DNA from: an uncultured Oscillospiraceae bacterium
GTDB taxonomy: Bacteria; Bacillota; Clostridia; Oscillospirales; Oscillospiraceae
Assembly: GCA_934572445.1 (NCBI GenBank)
Contig: CAKTLD010000107.1
Coordinates: 1 to 6,167, forward strand
Length of the DNA: 6,167 bases
Direction of reading: 5' to 3'
The notes below the pieces were generated by a model. That model saw only the letters and a list, made by a program, of their open reading frames with translations. It did not search any database and had not been told where the DNA came from. Below, in pieces: positions 1-6,095 of this stretch. Position numbers and translations under genes: made by a program. Within the stretch, counting starts at the first letter, position 1. Each line of letters starts with the position of its first letter.

Positions 1-366
1 ATCACCTCGGGCGCGATCATGTCGATCTGCGGCTTTCTGATCGGCAGCATGACCTCCGAAGCCGTTATCGCCTGCATCGGCGAGAGTCTTGGCCGCGGCA
101 CGGTCATCTCGATCGTCATGGTTATGTTCGCCCTGCCTCAGATCCTGCTGATCGGCAGCGGCGTGATCGACAAAACGTCGTTCTCCGTACCGTCGATGGT
201 GGAAAAAAAGAGTGCCCACGGCAAGGTCTCCGTCAACGGCATGGTCCACGGCACCATCAACGGCACGGTACGCGGCATGATGCACGCGACTGTGGAGGGC
301 GACATCGACCTGAACCTGATCTCGGGTTCTGCAAATGAGGAGCAAGACGATGATGAAGAAGAATAA
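1..366 (+). CDS. MMPL/RND-family transporter, C-terminal part (5' end outside window)
   Basis: The reading frame is open at the left edge and ends at TAA 364-366, so only the last 121 residues are seen. They start with a hydrophobic segment (ITSGAIMSICGFLIGSM), then a short loop (TSEAVIACIGESLGRGT), a second hydrophobic helix (about 97-168) ending near LPQILL, and a DKTSF exit. This order, especially the Ser-Gly helix start, the LGRGT turn before the last helix and the ALPQILL end, matches what I recall of the C-terminus of Firmicute MMPL-type RND permeases. These use proton motive force to export lipids or hydrophobic compounds. After the membrane part come a hydrophilic tail of four-residue G/hydrophobic repeats (217-318) and an acidic end (EEQDDDEEE). 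The ATG at 19 is internal, not a start. The next gene begins inside its last codons. The family call rests on a short fragment; another polytopic permease is possible. Confidence 0.6.
   Translation: MTSGAIMSICGFLIGSMTSEAVIACIGESLGRGTVISIVMVMFALPQILLIGSGVIDKTSFSVPSMVEKKSAHGKVSVNGMVHGTINGTVRGMMHATVEGDIDLNLISGSANEEQDDDEEE
217..318 (+). repeat. Four-residue beta-type repeats in the transporter tail
   Basis: In the frame of the first gene this stretch reads HGKV, SV, NGMV, HGTI, NGTV, RGMM, HATV, EGDI, DLNL. That is a near-regular four-residue unit of polar residue, Gly (or Ala/Asp), variable residue, hydrophobic residue. The alternating Gly and Val/Ile pattern is like that of short-coil beta-solenoids such as bactofilins. 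It lies after the last membrane helix, probably in the cytoplasm, just before the acidic end. The periodicity is visible directly; the solenoid fold is an inference. Confidence 0.55.
337..342 (+). promoter_or_regulatory. Ribosome binding site that decides the start of the GLUG protein
   Basis: GAGGAG at 337-342 lies 7 bases before ATG 350. The upstream in-frame ATG at 335 has no purine-rich site in front of it and overlaps this one, so 350 is the preferred start. ATG 353 directly follows and is a possible alternative. The site lies inside the end of the transporter gene, which fits translational coupling. Confidence 0.7.
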
Positions 367-3300
367 CAGGATACGGTATCGTCTCTGCGCGCTCGCGCTT
401 TCTCTGGTGCTGCTGGCGGCCGTTGTGCCGGTCGTGCAGGTATCGGCCGACGGCGAAGACATCATCCACATCACGAGCGCGGAGGAGTTTGCGCAGTTTG
501 CCCGCTCCTGCACGCTGGATTCCTGGTCGCGCGGCAAAACCGTCAGCCTTGACGCAGACCTTACGCTTGAGGGGGCGGACTACCTGCCCGTGCCGACCTT
601 CGGCGGCACGTTCCGCGGCAACGGCCACACCGTCAGTGCCGTTGCCATCACGGAGAGTCTCTCCCCCGCCGGTCTTTTCGGCGTACTGCAGGAGGGCGGC
701 TCCATCACGGATCTGAACGTGACCGGCGCTGTCACCCCCGCGGGCGACAGCATGAATTCTGGCGGCATCGTGGGCGAGAACCACGGCAGCATCACAAACT
801 GTGCCTTTACCGGCAGCGTGTCGGGCAAGCGCAGCGTGGGCAGCATCGCGGGCGAAAACGCCGCCACAGGCGTTATCTGCGCATGCACCTCCGCCGGTGC
901 GGTGTTCGGCGAAAATATGACCGGCGGCATCGTGGGCTGCAATCTCGGCAGCGTGCTCACCTGCCGCAACGGCGCTTACGTCAACATCGAGAGCGTGGAC
1001 CCGGCCATTGACCTGGAAAATCTCAACCTCTCGTTCACACTCGATCTTTCCAAGCTCTCCCAGCTGGACACCGCCGGCGTTGCCACCGACACCGGCGGCG
1101 TAGCGGGCTATTCCTCCGGCATCATTGCCGAGTGTGTGAACGCTGCGGCGGTAGGCTACCAGCACATCGGCTACAATGTCGGCGGCATTGCGGGCCGCAG
1201 CTGCGGTCAGATCCGCGCCTGCCGCAATGAAAGCGCCGTGTGCGGGCGCAAGGACGTGGGCGGCATCGTGGGCCAGATGGAACCCTACATCCGCATGGAG
1301 GTCTCCGAGAGCCTGCTGCAAAAGCTCGAAGCTCAGCTCGACGAGCTCAGCGGTCTTGTCAACACGGTGGCCAACCACGCCGAGGGCGGCTCGAACGAAA
1401 TCGCCTCACGCCTGAACAGCATGTCCGGCTATGTGGACAACGCGGCCGATGAGCTGAACAACGTCCGCCTGAACGCCAGCGTCGACAGCGTCATCACCGG
1501 TGACGCCTCCCACGCCTCCGACACCGTGCTCGGCGGCGGCAAGGGCGCGGCTGCCGGTGTGGATCACGAACATTCCGACAGCGGTCACAGCACCACCATC
1601 TGGGGCGGCAGCGCCGCGGGCGCGGGTGTGAGCCATGAGGGCGACGCCTCGGGCGTCATCACCGGCTCGACGCAGATCGTGGCCGCGCCGGACCTCGGCG
1701 GACTGACCTCGTCGATCAACGGCCTGAGCAGTCAGGTCACGATGCTCAACAGTGCTGCAAACGGCACGGTCGGCGCGCTGACAAACGACATCCGTGCCAT
1801 CAACAGCAAGTTCAATGAGATCTCCGACACCGTACTTGAGGCCGTGGCGAACAGCGGCTCATCGGACATCATCTCCGACACATCCTCCGTCGATATCGAT
1901 TCGGTCACGCTCGGCAAGGTGTCCGGCAGCAACAACACCGGCGAGGTCTACGGCGATATCAATACCGGCGGCATCGCGGGCTCCATGGCGATCGAGTATG
2001 CGCTCGATCCCGAGGATGACGTGACCGCCCACATCTCCGACAGCTACCGCCGCCAGTATGAATACAAATCCATCATCCAGAAATGCACCAACACCGGCAC
2101 GGTGACAGGCAAGCGCAGCTATGTCGGCGGCGTGTGCGGGCGCATGGACCTTGGCCTGATCACTGATTGCGAGGGCTACGGCACCGTCACGAGCGAAAAT
2201 GGCAGCTACGTCGGCGGCATCGCGGGCCTGACGGGCGCAGTGGTGCGCAGCAGCTACGCCAAGTGCACGCTCGGCGGCAAGAAGTATGTCGGCGGTATCG
2301 TCGGCTCAGGCGTGGCGGAAAAGGCCAGCGGCAGCGCCAGCAACGTGGCGGGTTGCTACTCGCTCGTGGAGATCACGGACTGCCAGCAGTACAGCGGCGC
2401 GATCTCCGGCAGCGACACGGGCACATTCCTGGAAAACTACTATGTGTCCGATACGCTCGCGGGCATCAACCGTCAGGGCTACTCCGGGCGCGCCGAGCCC
2501 ATCGGCTATGATGCGCTTCTCGCTGTTGAGGGCCTGCCCGAGAGCATGAAGCAGTTCACGCTCCGCTTTGTGGCCGACGGGGAAACGGTGCTTGAGCGCA
2601 GTTTCACCTACGGTGCCTCGTTCAGCGAAAGCGACATCCCCGCGCCGCCGGAAAAGGACGGCTATTACGTCCACTGGGACAAGGCAGACCTGAGCAGTCT
2701 GCATTTCGACACGACCGTCAGCGCCGTGTATGACGCCTATACGCCCGCGCTGTCGTCCGCGCAGCAGCGCGAGGACGGGCGGACCGTCTTCCTTGTTGAG
2801 GGCCAGTACACCGGCGGGGATACGATGCAGGTTTCCTCGGAGGCTCCCACGCCCTCTGCGTTCAACATTCTCTCCGGCACGTTCGGCGACAAGCTGGAGC
2901 AGTATTTCTCCTGCTTCTCGCACGGCAGGCTGCCGCAGACGGTCGTGGACCGCGATGTGCTGGAGCAATGGAGCCTCACCTTTGCCGACGACGGGCAGAG
3001 CACTCACACGGTGCGTTATCTTGCGCCCGATGGCAAAACGGATGCACTGCGCATCTATGTCCGCCCGAACGGCGGCGCGTGGGAAAGCGTCGACTATGAC
3101 AAGGTCGGCAGCTACCTCACCTTCCCCGTACAGGGCGGCAGCGCCGAGATCGCCGCGGTCTCCACACTTTCGGTGTGGTGGATCTGGCTGGTGCTGGCGC
3201 TGGCAGTGCTGCTGATCGTCTTTTTGATCCTTCACCTCGTCCGCCGCAGCAGGCGTGCCCGCCGCGCACACGCGGGCAGCCCCGTCCCACCGGCGGATAT

Positions 3301-4804
3301 CATCTCCGAAGCCGAGCAGATCGTCCGCGAAGCGGAGGCGCCCGCCGCTCCCATACCGGAGGATGTGCCGGCCGCCGTCTCCGTATCCACGGCTGCGCGG
3401 GCAGCTGTCCCTGCGGCCGGGGAAGCAGCTGACGAACGACTCAGACGTGTGGAGGAGGAACTGCGTGCCATGCGTGCCGAGCGCGAAGCCGCACCGCAGC
3501 AAAAGCAGCGCAGAGCGAAAAAGCGCAGCCGCCTTCTCGCCCTGCTGCTGGCCCTGTTGATTCTGGCCGCAGCGGCGGTGGTATTCTTTCTCCATTCCGA
3601 TCTCGGTAAGGATGTGGAGGCCTATCTTCTGATCGAATCGCGCATGAAGGAAGACCCGCTGGCCATGGACGTCACCGTGGACGCCTCTCTGAACGGTGCG
3701 CAGGTATCGACCAACGCCACCGCCGTCCGCACGGCGTCATCGGATGGCACGACCATCACCTGCGTGCAGATGGACGGCGTGACGCTCTACTGCGCAAACG
3801 GCGCGGTCTATCTGGAAAATGGACGCTCCTACGCGATCGGCGGCGTGTGCGGCGACTACAGCGAACTTTTGAGCAAGACCGCAGCGCTCTGCCGCGCCCT
3901 GGAGATCACCAAATCGGTGGACGGAAACAGCAAGCTCTACCGGTTCACCGCCGCCGGCGCGGATGCCGACACGCTCGTGCGTCTGCTGGTGCCCGCAGCG
4001 CTTGCCGACGCCGCCGCAGTCCAGTCGCTCAGCGTTGAGCTGCGTGCCGAAGGCGGGGAGCTGATGTCGCTGCGCTTCACGGACAGCGGCGCGCTGACAC
4101 TGGATGCCCGCGTGGACTTTCTCCACTCCGTCAAGGCTCCCGAGATCCCAGACGATGTTCTGCACGCTATTGCGAACGGCACGGCGGACAGCACCGTTCT
4201 CACCGAGGATACGCTGCGCCTGATCAACGCGATCAGTTCTTTCGCCGCGCAGGACGAGCTCTCCGCTGACCTCACGCTCTCGGCCGACTGCGGCTCCATC
4301 GTGCTCAGCGATACCGCGCAGTACGACCAGCGCGCCATCGACGGGCAAAGCTATGGCTGCATACGCTCCGGTACGTTCAGCTTCTATTTCTCCGGCAGCC
4401 GCATCTGCGATGCGGACGGCAATTCCATCGACGCCTCGGGCGCATCGCTTGTCGATTCCTCGCAGCTCATCGCGCTGAGCTATGGGTTGATCATGAACGG
4501 CACGGCGGAGTGCGTTCGCTCCGGCAGCGGCTATCTCTATACACTCTCGCTCGACGAAGACGGCATGAGCGCGCTGGCTGCGGCCATTGCGCCCGATATC
4601 AAGACGCAGAGCGTCTCTTTTACGAGCGGCAGCATTGAGGTGAGCGTCACCGGCGAGGGCGCGGTCCGTCAGATCGGCATTTCGTGCTCCGGTGCGCTCC
4701 ACCTGATCCTGACCGACGCGCCGGCATCACTCTCCGCCGTCATCCAGCCGGTCACGCGTGAATTTTCGTTTCCCCAGCCGGCGCTCAACGCGCTGAAACC
4801 ATAA
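350..4804 (+). CDS. Large exported GLUG-repeat protein with two membrane helices and duplicated C-terminal domain
   Basis: This 1,484-residue protein has no function I can name. Residues 1-33 are a signal peptide (KKNNRIRYR, a hydrophobic core, then VSA before DGED). Residues about 38-133 are the usual first coils of a right-handed beta-helix (GTFRGNGHTVS, GLFGVL). GLUG motifs of the type VGGIVGxNxGxIxxC start near 137, 162, 191, 248, 277 and 303, and again near 539, 592, 621 and 647. Between them, about 309-525, is a helical and Gly/His-rich insert. A Listeria-Bacteroides (Flg_new-like) repeat follows at 736-797, then a beta-rich domain at 805-938. Helix 940-964 is followed by RRSRRARR, and helix 1060-1081 is preceded by KQRRAKKRSR. 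By the positive-inside rule, both large ends are outside and residues 965-1059 are inside. The rest (1085-1467) is two copies of one domain. There is no LPXTG signal; anchoring is by the helices. The 17-base overlap with the transporter gene suggests joint envelope work. Confidence 0.85.
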   Translation: MMKKNNRIRYRLCALALSLVLLAAVVPVVQVSADGEDIIHITSAEEFAQFARSCTLDSWSRGKTVSLDADLTLEGADYLPVPTFGGTFRGNGHTVSAVAITESLSPAGLFGVLQEGGSITDLNVTGAVTPAGDSMNSGGIVGENHGSITNCAFTGSVSGKRSVGSIAGENAATGVICACTSAGAVFGENMTGGIVGCNLGSVLTCRNGAYVNIESVDPAIDLENLNLSFTLDLSKLSQLDTAGVATDTGGVAGYSSGIIAECVNAAAVGYQHIGYNVGGIAGRSCGQIRACRNESAVCGRKDVGGIVGQMEPYIRMEVSESLLQKLEAQLDELSGLVNTVANHAEGGSNEIASRLNSMSGYVDNAADELNNVRLNASVDSVITGDASHASDTVLGGGKGAAAGVDHEHSDSGHSTTIWGGSAAGAGVSHEGDASGVITGSTQIVAAPDLGGLTSSINGLSSQVTMLNSAANGTVGALTNDIRAINSKFNEISDTVLEAVANSGSSDIISDTSSVDIDSVTLGKVSGSNNTGEVYGDINTGGIAGSMAIEYALDPEDDVTAHISDSYRRQYEYKSIIQKCTNTGTVTGKRSYVGGVCGRMDLGLITDCEGYGTVTSENGSYVGGIAGLTGAVVRSSYAKCTLGGKKYVGGIVGSGVAEKASGSASNVAGCYSLVEITDCQQYSGAISGSDTGTFLENYYVSDTLAGINRQGYSGRAEPIGYDALLAVEGLPESMKQFTLRFVADGETVLERSFTYGASFSESDIPAPPEKDGYYVHWDKADLSSLHFDTTVSAVYDAYTPALSSAQQREDGRTVFLVEGQYTGGDTMQVSSEAPTPSAFNILSGTFGDKLEQYFSCFSHGRLPQTVVDRDVLEQWSLTFADDGQSTHTVRYLAPDGKTDALRIYVRPNGGAWESVDYDKVGSYLTFPVQGGSAEIAAVSTLSVWWIWLVLALAVLLIVFLILHLVRRSRRARRAHAGSPVPPADIISEAEQIVREAEAPAAPIPEDVPAAVSVSTAARAAVPAAGEAADERLRRVEEELRAMRAEREAAPQQKQRRAKKRSRLLALLLALLILAAAAVVFFLHSDLGKDVEAYLLIESRMKEDPLAMDVTVDASLNGAQVSTNATAVRTASSDGTTITCVQMDGVTLYCANGAVYLENGRSYAIGGVCGDYSELLSKTAALCRALEITKSVDGNSKLYRFTAAGADADTLVRLLVPAALADAAAVQSLSVELRAEGGELMSLRFTDSGALTLDARVDFLHSVKAPEIPDDVLHAIANGTADSTVLTEDTLRLINAISSFAAQDELSADLTLSADCGSIVLSDTAQYDQRAIDGQSYGCIRSGTFSFYFSGSRICDADGNSIDASGASLVDSSQLIALSYGLIMNGTAECVRSGSGYLYTLSLDEDGMSALAAAIAPDIKTQSVSFTSGSIEVSVTGEGAVRQIGISCSGALHLILTDAPASLSAVIQPVTREFSFPQPALNALKP
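746..1273 (+). repeat. GLUG repeat block 1 (about six motifs)
   Basis: The encoded protein shows GG(I/V)(V/A)G cores at about residues 137, 162, 191, 248, 277 and 303 (first one SGGIVGENHGSITNC). Spacings are 25, 29, 57, 29 and 26, so one unit of about 28 residues appears degenerate between 191 and 248, where a stretch rich in Leu, Asp and Ser (about 214-240) sits. Most units end with a Cys in the position of the NCY part of the motif. The block forms part of a predicted beta-helix; in GLUG proteins this is usually an extracellular or adhesive scaffold. Confidence 0.8.
1274..1924 (+). other. Insert between the two GLUG blocks: two helical segments around a Gly/His/Ser-rich loop
   Basis: Residues about 309-525 of the large protein break the repeat ladder. 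The first part (about 319-373, beginning SESLLQKLEAQLDELSGLV) and the last part (about 452-500, LTSSINGLSSQV to DTVLEAV) have spaced Leu, Val and Ile residues typical of amphipathic helices or coiled coils. Between them, 1502-1684 encodes a stretch rich in Gly, Ala, Ser and His (for example VDHEHSDSGHSTT and WGGSAAGAG) with little predicted structure. An antiparallel helical hairpin projecting from the solenoid would fit, but that is an inference. Confidence 0.6.
1925..2461 (+). repeat. GLUG repeat block 2 (about four motifs)
   Basis: The motif cores lie at about residues 539, 592, 621 and 647 (TGGIAGSM, VGGVCGRM, VGGIAGLTG, VGGIVGSG). The last three are 26-29 residues apart, as in block 1. 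The first unit carries an extra segment of about 25 residues (ALDPEDDV to RRQYEYKS) before its closing KCTNTGTVTG. The block ends with GCYSLVEITDCQQYSGAISG and a tyrosine-rich NYYVSD coil. Confidence 0.8.
2555..2740 (+). other. Flg_new / Listeria-Bacteroides-type beta-grasp repeat (single copy)
   Basis: Residues 736-797 of the large protein follow the family pattern: FTLRFVADGETVLERSFTYG, then a hydrophobic turn ending in IPAPPEKDGYYVHWDK, then TTVSAVYDAY. The order of dG..v, the .yG turn, the P..dGY...W step and the tTV.AvY end is characteristic. These modules are common stalk or adhesion units in Gram-positive surface proteins, where they often occur in tandem; here there is one. Confidence 0.6.
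3602..4132 (+). repeat. C-terminal extracellular domain, copy A of an internal duplication
   Basis: Residues about 1085-1261 follow the second membrane helix directly. Landmarks in order: MDVTVDASLNG, DGTTITCVQMDGVTLYC, DYSELLSKTAAL, LYRFTAAGADADTLVRLL, VQSLSVELRAEGGELMSLRF and ALTLDARVDF. The same series recurs in copy B at 4211-4750. A lipid-carrier (LolA/LppX-like) half-barrel is a possible fold, judged only from strand and helix order. Confidence 0.6.
4211..4750 (+). repeat. C-terminal extracellular domain, copy B of an internal duplication
   Basis: Residues about 1288-1467 repeat the landmark series of copy A: ADLTLSADCGS, DGQSYGCIRSGTFSFYF, DSSQLIALSYGLI, YLYTLSLDEDGMSALAAAI, TQSVSFTSGSIEVSVTGEG then QIGISCSG, and ALHLILTDA. 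The two copies are diverged in sequence but keep order and spacing. A short linker (PEIPDDVLHAIANGT and the residues after it) separates them. Confidence 0.6.
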
Positions 4805-4810
4805 AGAACA

Positions 4811-4815
4811 GAGGG
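4811..4815 (+). promoter_or_regulatory. Ribosome binding site of the cytidylate kinase-like gene
   Basis: GAGGG at 4811-4815 (extended GAGGGAAG) lies 7 bases before ATG 4823, in the 18-base gap after the GLUG gene stop. It supports ATG 4823 as the start. Confidence 0.7.
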
Positions 4816-4822
4816 AAGAAGC

Positions 4823-5425
4823 ATGGGAAATCGCATCATCAGCATCAGCCGCCAATTCGGAAGCGGCGGCCATGAGATCGCCGTGCGGACAGCCGATCTC
4901 CTCGGCATACGGGTCTACGAGCGTGAACTGATCCGCCTTGCGTGCGAGTATGGGGAACTTTCGGAAAAGACGCTCTCCCCCTCGGACGAAAAGGCGACCA
5001 ATCCCTTCCTCTTTCAGACCGTGCATGAGGGCAACTACCATGTGCTGCGCGGCCGGCCCACAAGCGAGGTGCTCTTCGCCCTGCAGAGCCACGAGATCCG
5101 CCGCATCGCCAAAAGCGAAGAGTGTGTCTTCGTCGGCCGCTGCGCGGACTTCGTGCTGCGCTCGCAGGACGTGAAGCTTCTGCGCGTGTTCGTCTCCGCC
5201 CCCGAGGAATACCGCATCGCGCGCAAGATGGCACAGGAAAAGCTCTCGCGCGAGCAGGCCATCCGTCTGATCCGTAAGATGGACAAGCAGCGCCGCAAGT
5301 ATTACGAGAGCTACACGGACCGCGTCTGGGGCGCACAGGACAACTACGACCTCTGCATCGACACGAGCCTGCTGCCGCCCGCCGACGCCGCGCAGCTCAT
5401 CGCCGCGCGATTCCGCGCGCTGTAA
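4823..5425 (+). CDS. Cytidylate kinase-like family protein
   Basis: The 200-residue product is a P-loop nucleotide/nucleoside kinase-like protein of the group annotated as cytidylate kinase-like (AAK26-type). It starts with a beta strand and an atypical nucleotide loop, IISISRQFGSGGHEIA (residues 5-20), in place of the classic GxxGxGK(S/T). Next come the family's Y-(D/E)-x-E-L-I step (YERELI, 32-37), the CVFVGRCADFVL strand (101-112), an Arg-rich lid with REQA and RKMDKQRRKYYESYT (143-165), and a final YDLCIDTS strand (175-182). The proper phosphate acceptor is not certain for this group; CMP/dCMP is only suggested by homology to Cmk. The protein is cytoplasmic. It lies 18 bases after the GLUG gene and 22 bases before nrdG, probably in the same transcript. 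The lack of a Walker lysine is usual in this group, so it does not by itself indicate inactivity. Confidence 0.85.
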   Translation: MGNRIISISRQFGSGGHEIAVRTADLLGIRVYERELIRLACEYGELSEKTLSPSDEKATNPFLFQTVHEGNYHVLRGRPTSEVLFALQSHEIRRIAKSEECVFVGRCADFVLRSQDVKLLRVFVSAPEEYRIARKMAQEKLSREQAIRLIRKMDKQRRKYYESYTDRVWGAQDNYDLCIDTSLLPPADAAQLIAARFRAL

Positions 5426-5432
5426 GAACCTG

Positions 5433-5440
5433 AAGGAGAG
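5433..5440 (+). promoter_or_regulatory. Ribosome binding site of nrdG
   Basis: AAGGAGAG at 5433-5440 lies 7 bases before ATG 5448 and is the strongest Shine-Dalgarno match in the window. It fixes the start of nrdG. Confidence 0.8.
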
Positions 5441-5447
5441 GACTGCC

Positions 5448-5969
5448 ATGCACTACGGCGAGATCAAAAACTGTGATATTGCCAATGGCGAAGGCGTGCG
5501 CGTCACGCTCTTCGTCTCTGGCTGCACCAATCACTGCAAAAACTGCTTTCAGCCCCAGACGTGGGCCTTCGACTACGGCGAGCCCTTCACAAAGAAGACC
5601 GAGGACGCCCTGCTCGCCATGCTCACGCCCGACTACATCAACGGCCTGACCGTGCTCGGCGGCGAACCGTTCGAGCCGGAGAATCAGCGCGCGCTGCTGC
5701 CGTTCCTGCGCCGCGTGCGCGCGGAACTGCCGCAGAAGACCATCTGGTCGTTTACAGGCTTCACCTGGGAGGACCTGCACACTGACGGCTCCCATCCCCG
5801 CTGCGAGGTGACGGACGAGCTTTTGTCCCTGCTCGACGTACTGATCGACGGGCGCTACGAGGAGACGCTGCACGATATCTCGCTGCGCTTCCGCGGCTCG
5901 TCGAACCAGCGCATCATTGATGTGCCCGCCACGCTCAAAAGCGGCGCGCTGACGCTCTGGGACAAGTAA
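5448..5969 (+). CDS. nrdG: Anaerobic ribonucleoside-triphosphate reductase activating protein (radical SAM)
   Basis: The 173-residue product matches NrdG in length and in all key motifs. The N-terminus has VTLFVSGCTNHCKNC with C26, C30 and C33 as the CxxxCxxC ligands of the 4Fe-4S cluster that binds S-adenosylmethionine. GGEP at 71-74 is the SAM-binding motif. The C-terminal part has LLDVLIDGRY (128-137) and the NrdG signature FRGSSNQRIIDV (148-159). NrdG cleaves SAM to make the glycyl radical on NrdD, the class III reductase that makes deoxynucleotides without oxygen. NrdD itself is not in the window; it is often adjacent, so here it is either further away or has been separated, possibly by the insertion sequence to the right. 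The gene sits 22 bases after the kinase-like gene and is the last in the run, followed by a probable terminator. Other radical-SAM activases (PflA) are longer and lack the GSSNQRIIDV end. Confidence 0.95.
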   Translation: MHYGEIKNCDIANGEGVRVTLFVSGCTNHCKNCFQPQTWAFDYGEPFTKKTEDALLAMLTPDYINGLTVLGGEPFEPENQRALLPFLRRVRAELPQKTIWSFTGFTWEDLHTDGSHPRCEVTDELLSLLDVLIDGRYEETLHDISLRFRGSSNQRIIDVPATLKSGALTLWDK

Positions 5970-6095
5970 AACGGCAGGCGGAATCTCTTTTAAGGGCGGC
6001 TCCGCACAGGATCTGCTCTTTTCCGGTGCAAAGCAGTTCTGTCAATGCAGTTTTGGGATGAAAACGGTCAAAAAATCTCCCCATACATCATGAAG
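5970..6095. other. Non-coding stretch between nrdG and the insertion sequence
   Basis: Apart from the hairpin near its left side, I see no gene, RNA or clear promoter here. From about 6040 the base composition drops clearly below that of the genes (for example GGTCAAAAAATCTCCCC). An inverted CTGCT...AGCAG pair (6013-6037) with a 14-base loop is too weak to call. Confidence 0.5.
5992..6022 (+). terminator. Probable imperfect rho-independent terminator after nrdG
   Basis: AAGGGCGGCTCC (5992-6003) can pair with GGATCTGCTCTT (6009-6020) around a GCACA loop. This gives 11 pairs including two G-U pairs, with one C/T mismatch. TTTT at 6019-6022 ends the hairpin. The T run is short and partly in the stem, so the terminator may be weak or degenerate. 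It starts 22 bases after the nrdG stop codon, the expected place. Confidence 0.5.

Noticed and set aside
335..349. ATG at 335 as start of the GLUG protein
   Set aside because: No ribosome site precedes it, while GAGGAG sits at the right distance before ATG 350. The five extra residues would only lengthen the signal peptide front.
257..1378. Long minus-strand open frame (373 codons)
   Set aside because: Its product is rich in Ala, His, Arg and Gly without motifs, and it runs opposite the clearly real GLUG frame. It is a by-product of GC-rich codons.
1502..1684. Gly/His/Ser-rich coding stretch as a possible frameshift or recent insertion
   Set aside because: The frame stays open and codon use looks like that of the neighbours, so it is most simply a low-complexity loop of the protein.
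2306..3595. Long minus-strand open frame (429 codons)
   Set aside because: It covers the GLUG, beta-grasp and first membrane helix coding region, which has recognisable domains on the + strand. The minus product shows no domain.
3737..4702. Minus-strand open frame (321 codons) opposite the duplicated domain
   Set aside because: No recognisable motif and no well-placed ribosome site that I could see; the + strand frame is continuous with a real protein and has an internal duplication.
4727..5449. Minus-strand open frame (240 codons) opposite the kinase-like gene
   Set aside because: The + strand has clear family motifs throughout; the minus product is a compositional shadow.
6013..6037. CTGCT...AGCAG inverted pair as a second terminator
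   Set aside because: Only five pairs around a 14-base loop and no T run after it.
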